64,000 bases of DNA, from the NCBI GenBank assembly GCA_033060915.1, contig CM065378.1:17722001-17786000 (forward strand), written 5' to 3'. Shown here one piece after another: positions 57,315-64,000 of this stretch. The number at the start of each line of letters is the position of its first letter. The stretch's first letter is position 1. A model generated the notes under the pieces. It saw only the letters and a program-made list of their open reading frames with translations. It had not been told where the DNA came from and did not search any database. This stretch comes from Euryodendron excelsum (Eukaryota; Streptophyta; Magnoliopsida; Ericales; Pentaphylacaceae). Both the position numbers and the translations under genes were made by a program.

Positions 57315-60300
57315 TGTCACGAACCGACTTCGCTCTCACTAGGCCGCTACAGTGATGATTTTGTCTAGGGTTGGGTTCGAAAGTAGGCAATGAGGTTTAT
57401 GATTCTAACAAAATAACATAAATAGGAACATAGCATAGATGGTCCAGAAATATTACATCAAGGACGTAAAACCAGTGTAAATCTCATAATGTTACAGTCC
57501 AGCATAAACTAACTCAAGAATTTAAAAGACGTAAGATAATAGGAAAACTTGATCTCGTACGCTCACTTTCTTGGAAATCAGTTGGGTGTCTCTATCCCTA
57601 AAAATGTCCTATAAGATAGGAATGAGCGGCGAAGCCCAATAGGAGATCTAAGATTTCTATAAGGTGCAGGATAAAAGATAATGCAATAAAAGAATGTCAT
57701 GGCATGCATATGACCCTTGTAATTTCCTTTTTTTTTTTTTCATCAATATCCGGATCCTTGCAGGTATGTCCTGCTAGGGCCAATTCAAGCCAATGGGGTC
57801 CACCCAAGATTCATCCTCCATCATCCAGTTCAGTGGGGCCCATCCATGATCATCTAGCCCGATATCAAGCCAGTGATACCGACCCATGATAGCCCCAAAT
57901 GTCAAGCCAGTCAGGTACACCCATGATATAAAAACTCGCGGTCTTTCCTTTTCTGGTTGTACCATCCTTATACCTCCTCAGTGATGTAGTCATACAAGCA
58001 AGAATGCTATGTTTTGCAGTTAATGAATGAAAGACATTTAGAACAGATAGATAAATTGACAGGAAAACATAAAACATAACAATATACAAATCATTTAATA
58101 GAGAAGAGATGTAAGCATGAATCTTAAGGAAATGTATAGATTCCTACCCTTAGTATCTTTTCGGAATTTAAGATGGTTCGGTATTTTCTGTAAAAGAGAA
58201 AGAAGAACATCCGGGCTTAGTCTATAGTTAACTATATAAAAAAATCTCGTTTAGGTGTAATTAAGTGGGGAGGGTAAGTTAAATCAGAGATGACATAATT
58301 AAAATGAGGTGGAAGGTTCAAACTTCCCCCTTGGGGCGATATACGTCGCCGAGGTAGGAACCAAAACTGCCGGTGATTCAAAGTAGAGAGATTTTGGAAA
58401 CTTCCATTTTGAGGGGATATTAAGGCCACTCTCCCATTTTTGGCTTCCCTAAATATCTAGGAGTATCCCAGTAATTTTTCAGAGTTGTTTTACTTATAAT
58501 TTATTTTATGTAAATATTTATCTTTTAAATCGTAAATAAACCATGGAAATTTACATGAGTCTCTGATTGCTCTGAAATTTTTATAGGAGCTTCTTGAAGT
58601 AATTTAATGTCTGCCATAAAAATTTCAGCCTCATCGGAGCCGGCACGCGCCGGCAAGCGCCACCAGTAGCGCGTGGGGATGGAAGGCTTGGCCTTCTTCT
58701 TCCTCCCGCGTGACTGGCAGCGGTTCCGCTTCATTTTCCGGCCATTCCCCGCACCCCCTGGCCATGCATGTGTGACCCAGAGATTGGCAAGGACCTAGGT
58801 CACACATCCATGGTCGGAGCTTGGCCGGAGATGGTCGGAGGTGGCCGGAATGGCCTGAAACGCCGGCTGCATGGCGGAACCCTAGGGTTACCGACCTGTA
58901 ACAGCGTTTTTAGCCATCTTCCCCTGATAATTTGGCCATGGTTCCTTCACGACTTTTGTTCCTTGCCCAGAGATGCTTCTTCCCCAAGTGATCCGGTCGG
59001 CAAAGGTTGCCGATGGCTGGAGTTATGATTTTCTGAACCTTTTCCGGCAGTTTCGGCTTTACAGGAGACTTTGGTGCACGCACAGAGGTCGTGGACCTCT
59101 CTAGGACACCCAGAAGGAGTCCCCAAGAAGTCCCAAACCCCTATGACAGCCCTCGGTTCCCGGGTTTGCCGGAGTGGGTTGCGTGATGCATTTTTCGGTC
59201 TCCTTCTCTCTCTAGGTTCTTGGCTGTTGTGGTGGAGCTTTGGGGGCAAGGTTGCTAGGTTTAGGGAGCTTATGGGGTGGTGATGATGGGCTCCTCACTT
59301 GGCTTTCGAATGCCAAAGCCTCAGCCCAATTCTTCCCCGCATTTCCTCTCTTTTCTCTTTCAGTTTCTTTCTCTCTCTTTCTACAGCTTCTTCTTGGCTT
59401 TCTCTTGCACAACCTGACTGAGGAAAGGGACGTGTGTGCTTATATAGGTGTTGTGGTTGTGTGTAACAGGAGTGAACTCTCCCCCCCCCCTCTCTCTCTC
59501 TCTCGGTTTACTCTCTCCCCGTCTCTCCCTTTAGTCTCTCTCTCTCTCTCTCTCTCTCTTCTTTCTCTCTCTCTCTCTCTCTCTCTCTTGTTCTTAGTTT
59601 TTATAGGTTGCTGAGGGTGGTTCATCATGGATTAGATGGTTTTGTGCTACGTGTGTGCGTGTGTGAGTTTTACACTTTTAATCCTAAGCTACACTCTATC
59701 TATAGTCGACAGCTTGGATAGGTAAGTATATTCACATATATGGGTGGTATTTCTGCTAGGCAGTGCATGCATGCATGCATGCTTATATATATATATACTC
59801 TTATATATGTGTTATGCATGGCATTGAGTAAGGCTGGCCATGCAAATAGGTGGGGTGGGGGGGGTAGTTTCGTAAAAATGTACGAGTTCGAAGCGACTAA
59901 ATTCAAGGCTCTAATTTTTCGTCAAACACCTGACCCAATATCAATATCATAAGTAGAAAGCTCTCAGAAAATTAATAAATTTAGGTTCCAATTTTGTACA
60001 ATTCCGACACCGGGTGAGCGAGAAAGCTCGAATTGAAGTTACGGGGGATTCGGGCGCGAATTTCTAGGTGCAGCGGCTTGCGGGGGCTTTTTGGCAAACC
60101 GAAACTTTTTGGAATAGAGTTCTAAGCTTACCAAGGCATCGGGCTCAAAAAGGCGTTAATTTTAGACATCTAATTCGTCGAAATCTAACGAAAAACGAGG
60201 GAGAAAGCTCTGCTTCAAGTTGGGGTGCCGTTTTGGCGTGAATTGTTGGATGACGAGCTTTGAACCTTTTTCGGGGAATCGACTTTCGTCATATGGACAG

Positions 60301-60405
60301 GGTTGGGTTAAAAAAAAAGCCTTGTTTTTGACTTATGGCCCTATGGTCATACCTTAATTGGTCCCGTTAGGGGTAATTCAGTCAAAGAAAATTACGGGTA
60401 TTACA
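57315..60405. mobile_element. Gypsy-type LTR, probably solo, 3.09 kb
   Basis: The left end TGTCACGAACCGACTTCG and the right end ACGGGTATTACA are the usual style of long Ty3/Gypsy LTRs of the Tekay/Del type. No gag or pol lies inside; there are CT microsatellites (59491-59590) and a GCATGCATGCATGC run near 59764. Flanking five-mers ATCTC and TCCTT do not match, so a clean target duplication is absent. The flanks also lack the expected Tat pol sequence. This is either a solo LTR with a deleted flank or a composite of two LTRs. Confidence 0.6.
59491..59590 (+). repeat. (CT)n-rich microsatellite block
   Basis: Several CT runs separated by short CCC or TTC interruptions. It creates long Ser/Leu or Arg/Glu ORFs on both strands that have no other support. 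Confidence 0.88.
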
Positions 60406-62800
60406 TCCTTAGTAGGAATCAGCTGTCAATGGGTTAAATGGCACATGAGAAAGGTGTTCGATTGTAAACAATCAAAAATTACATTATTGGGAAACAACAA
60501 AACAAAACCAAACAACCCTAAGGTTATTCAACTATTGGGGGCTTAGCAATAGAAGGATCAGCCAGATATAGTTCGAAAGTTGATCGTTGATCGACTGGCA
60601 GAGGCTTGGCGGGATTGGATCCATCAATTTCCCGGGACACACGGCCGGTACCCACTGAATCGCCGTAGACGTCGGCACCTTCATCGCCCTCAGACTCTAG
60701 CTCGGCGTAAGCCCAAGCTGGTATCTCCATCCATAGAGGAGAGGATTTGTCCAGCGATGACTTCCTCAGTGTCGACGTCCACCCATCACGAAAGGCACCT
60801 TCGGAGATGGTTTTCACTTGAGCCTCGTAATGATCCCCGGCATCATCGAAACCCTTGGCATATTGAGCGTCACACTCTTTCTTCAACTCATTCACCTCAG
60901 ATTGGGATTCAGCCAGAGCCGCCTCCGCATTGGACGCTGATTTCTCAGCCTTGGCCAACCTCGTCTTCAGGTTGGCGACTTCAACCTTAGCCTCCTCGAA
61001 GTCTTTTTCCCTCAGTTTGAGGGAGGCCAGTGTGTCCCGTAGGACAGCCTATTGCTCGGTGAAAGCCTTTTGAAATCTTCTGGCCTTATTGTCCTTTGTG
61101 TGGAATCTTCGCTTATATCGGTTATGGTCCAGTAACAGGTTAGCGTACCGATCTCATAAGATGCAAAACCGTTGCAAAACCTCCAAGCCTTGGATGGCTC
61201 CCTGCAATCGAGAAAAGAGGACAACAGTTAAAATGGGGACTCAGCGGGAAACTTGAAAGGGAAAGACAGGCGAAAAGGAACTTCGTACCACCAGTGCTCC
61301 ATGAACAACACCTCCTGGCAGCGTATCGTCGTCAATCTCGCTCAGCTCCCGGACATCTCCAGGCAGTACTAGGGCCTGGAGGACACTAATGGCCACCCTA
61401 GGATTGTTGAGTATCGAATCCTGGGTGTTCATGGGCCGACCACTAATCTTTGGCCGAACCACGAATTCTTCAGGCGTTAGCTCCTCAGCCCTGCCTTTGC
61501 CCCTTAGATCAATTTCTGCCGATGTGGATGGAGGGATTGCAAAATCGGCTCTCTTCTCCTGAGCCGCTTCCTTCTCCGCAGCTTTCACTAGTTTCCTTTT
61601 CTTGCCACCCTACTGAGGTACCAAAGCTTCACCCAAAACTGTGTGTTCGAGATTGGCATCAACTCTAATGCTAGATTGCTCAGTAAGATGATGAACCTCA
61701 ACACCGCCGCCCAGGGCAACGACTTTGGCAGTAAAGGAGGTCACACCTATGGTGGATAGAATCGCCCCTTTCCTCTTCCTGAAAGCTCTCCCTCCTAGTG
61801 CCAGTGATAAATCGCGCAATTTGGGTGCCATGTTTTCTTCGGCAACAGTAGAGATGGGCACGGCGCTAAGAACAGTAAGGGGTGGGAGTGACAATACCGG
61901 GTACTCGCCAATCTTGTGCAGACCCCCTTCTGCCTTCTGTGCAGCAAGGACTGAGGCTGCAATCTTGTACACCACTGTGAAGGACTGGTACCGGACGGGG
62001 TACCCCTGTAGAACTTAGGCCGGCGCCCAATTCCAGCCGAGGCTCCTTCGCCTTGGTACGCCCAAACGATGCCTAGAGTGTTCAAGTCTACCCCCAGAAG
62101 CTCAGTATCCTTGTCCTTGGTGACGAATTCAGCTGCAAAATGAAAGAAGAGGGAAGCAAGTTAGAAACAGACGAGATTACAAAAAGATGCAAGGAGGAAG
62201 CTTGCTCAGGATCGGGAAGGAGAAGATCGACCTATTTTTCCTGGGACCCTGGGGCATCGCGTTGGTGGGGCTAGTTCCACAGGGACCTCCCCAAATTCCC
62301 ATGGACCACTCACTCTAGCTATAACGTCGTCAATCCCCTTCCTGAACTCGGAAGAAGCAAAACCAACTCTCTGGGGCCAGCCCTAGCCCTAAAATAGTAT
62401 CTACGATGGATTGGCTGGGTAGTGTTCACCTCCACCGCCGTGTAGCAATAATCAAATTCATGAAGCCCTAAGTTCAAACCTAACCTTCTGTTCAACTCGA
62501 CCACCCCCATCATTATCCTATATCCATTAGGTGCGAGTTGGATTGGGGCGATTTCATAATGATTAAGGACCTCGGTTAGAAAGGGGTGAATGGGAAAATG
62601 GAGTCCACCCTTTACAATGGCGATGAGAGGGAAGGGCGTCCCCTCCTTTGTTACTACCCAACCATCATCTGTGGGACCAATTAGTTTAATGTCTACACCC
62701 AACGGGAAGTTATACCGGGCTTTGAATGCCGCTATGTCGTCAGAAGTGGCAAGCATACCCCTAAGGCGAGACCCCATCACAAGTTAAAGACTAGGGTTTC
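60406..62800 (-). pseudogene. Antisense ORF (aORF) region of the Tat element
   Basis: On the minus strand a frame from 62780 carries VVTKEGTPFPLIAIVKGGL, then FPIHPFLTEVLNHYEIAPIQ, which matches the putative gypsy-type transposon domain (Pfam PF04195) found in antisense ORFs of Tat/Retand elements. Further frames at 61610-61975, 61241-61588 and 60524-60958 give a charged middle and a coiled-coil-like end (AESQSEVNELKKECDAQY). Frames are offset, so introns or frameshifts separate them. The role of these ORFs is not established. The first 120 bases (60406-60523) hold no frame. Confidence 0.75.
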
Positions 62801-63080
62801 TATGGTTTCCTACTCGAGGACGCGAGAAACACACAAGATGAGAAGGGAAATGTACCGAGTTGCCACCTTCACAAAAGAGGTATATTTGAGTTTCAAGTTA
62901 GAGTTTGCCCCCACACTTGGAAGATAACCCCAACGTCTTCGTCTGACAGAAAAAAATCAAGATGGTAGCAGCTTCTTCGGGTCATTTGAACAGTCGCGTT
63001 ACATTAAAACTTCTGACAAAGGAAACGTCACCACTTGAAATGGCTATGGTGTATCAGCCCCAGCCCCCTTTCGAAGGACG

Positions 63081-63098
63081 CTAGGGCTGGGGGGCAAT
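63081..63098 (+). other. Polypurine tract of the Tat element
   Basis: CTAGGGCTGGGGGGCAAT directly precedes the 3' LTR; the G-rich part is the expected plus-strand primer. Confidence 0.7.
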
Positions 63099-63714
63099 TG
63101 TGGGTCATAAATCTCCAAGCCTAGCCCAAAAAGGCAGGCCCAACGAATACTGGAAGAGGATCATACGAGCCGGGAACACCCTAGGCTTTATAAGGGTAAC
63201 CCAGGCCCGCAATCCAGGTCAGTCTAATTAGAAAAGTTACCAGGCCCCAAGCTAGATAATTTGAGTCAGGGCAGTTAATGCTCAGTCGGCCGCATTTAAT
63301 GAGAAGCAGACTCACATTCAATGTGAGGGAGATACAGCACGCGATGGCCATACATACATCCGGTCAGACGAGCTAGAGCATGGTAGAAAAAGGTGTATTC
63401 TTGTTTGGTCAACCCATTCTAGAACAACATAAGTCTACAAAGTATGCCATGATTACATGAGTAGACTCGACCAAGAACGCTACACTATAAATACCAGAGT
63501 TGAGAGAGAGCAAGATATGTTCATTCCTACTTAGCCATATACACTTGTAAATTCCATTCCATCATTGAGAAGAACAGCTAACTTGACCGTTAGAGTGTGA
63601 TCAGCCCAAAGCGGGTCGACCCATTCTAACTCTTCTGTTTCTCTACAGCAGGTTAGGGACTCATTAATATTGGTTTGAGTGATCGGCCAGGCCTTTTCAG
63701 AAATCTCACTTATA
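63099..63714 (+). repeat. 3' LTR of the Tat element
   Basis: 616 bp, starting TGTGGGTCATAAATC and ending CACTTATA. It is uninterrupted and shows what the 5' LTR looked like before the Ogre-B insertion: AAAGCGGGTCGACCC is continuous here at 63608-63622. Confidence 0.93.
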
Positions 63715-64000
63715 ATATTACTAACATGATCATTGACGCCAAACCTGCCTGTTTTAGCATTTTCCAAACCTTCTGCTTTAGTAAATTATTCAAAAAAAAA
63801 AAAAAAAAAACAAAGATTAAGCATTTCTTTACAAGGGACTTGCACAAACAGAGACAAAGCAGTGATTCATCATCTACCACTCCATAACACATAATTAAAA
63901 TTACAATCTCTAGCTATTCCAAAATAATCTATCATTGAGAGATACTATATTGTCGTAGGCAGCAAAGTAGCAACAACAGCTTCCATTCAATTTTACCTCC
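63715..64000 (+). pseudogene. Harbinger transposase continuation and AT-rich flank
   Basis: After the target duplication ATATT the sequence ACTAACATGATCATTGACGC resumes the transposase, whose frame before the break ended MKACII. PIF transposases have an ACIILHNMI-like segment here, and the resumed part supplies the NMIID piece with one base missing. Similarity fades after about 63750. An A18 run is at 63793-63810 and nothing else is recognisable to the window end. Confidence 0.6.

Larger units (their letters stand above)
48109..63714 (+). mobile_element. Tat-lineage Ty3/Gypsy retrotransposon with three nested LTR insertions
   Basis: Terminal direct repeats start TGTGGGTCATAAATC at 48109 and 63099 and end CACTTAYA at 53974 and 63714. 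Target duplication ATATT lies at 48104-48108 and 63715-63719. The primer-binding site TTGGCGCCGTCTG (53976-53988) is typical of plant Ty3/Gypsy. Order inside: gag stub, protease, RT, then an antisense ORF set before the 3' LTR, an arrangement seen in Retand/Tat elements. RNase H and integrase are missing. Of 15.6 kb, about 10 kb is later insertions. Confidence 0.93.

Noticed and set aside
59240..59628. 124-codon plus and 62-codon minus ORFs
   Set aside because: They are made largely by CT microsatellites inside an LTR.

Overview
The window is nuclear DNA from a eudicot plant. The evidence is split genes with GT-AG introns, a plastid-targeted ribosomal protein gene, a cellulose synthase-like G gene (a clade of eudicot-type cell-wall enzymes), plant-type Copia and Ty3/Gypsy retrotransposons, a CACTA element, a PIF/Harbinger transposase and MITEs. 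No tRNA, rRNA, CRISPR array or bacterial-type operon was seen.

Left third (1-22.7 kb) is gene-rich. It holds: the last four exons of an unidentified plus-strand gene, with a decayed Copia element in one intron; a minus-strand ABI-like (ABIL) gene of the SCAR/WAVE complex, nine exons, with one extra G in exon 3; a minus-strand RPN12 gene (26S proteasome lid), six exons and intact; and, divergent from it, a plus-strand gene for plastid ribosomal protein bS6c with a 3.8 kb intron. That intron carries a run of 28 G and an unexplained 142-codon antisense ORF.

Middle (23.9-45 kb): a second Copia element whose 3' LTR is split by a Sirevirus-like solo LTR; next to it a giant Ogre/Tat-like solo LTR (about 4.3 kb of its own sequence) holding a 4.6 kb non-autonomous CACTA element that has captured a dynamin-related fragment. 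Then come an ATL58/59-like RING-H2 gene (one base missing in its membrane segment), two foldback MITEs and an intact six-exon CSLG gene on the minus strand with a Tourist-type MITE in its last intron.

Right end (46.6-64 kb) is a nest of transposons. A PIF/Harbinger transposase pseudogene is cut by a Tat-lineage Ty3/Gypsy element (48109-63714, target duplication ATATT). That element was itself hit by three more: a 5.2 kb Ogre-like solo LTR inside its 5' LTR, a 1.8 kb Sirevirus-like solo LTR inside pol, and a 3.1 kb Gypsy LTR at the point where RNase H and integrase are missing. The transposase frame resumes after the whole nest.

The host genes are housekeeping or cell-structure functions that do not form a pathway: proteasome lid, plastid translation, actin nucleation, ubiquitin ligation and cell-wall or specialised glycosylation. 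The most unusual observation is a periodic array of paired GTCGAC-centred palindromes, with the same 20-50-21 bp spacing, in both Sirevirus-like solo LTRs although the palindrome arms differ.
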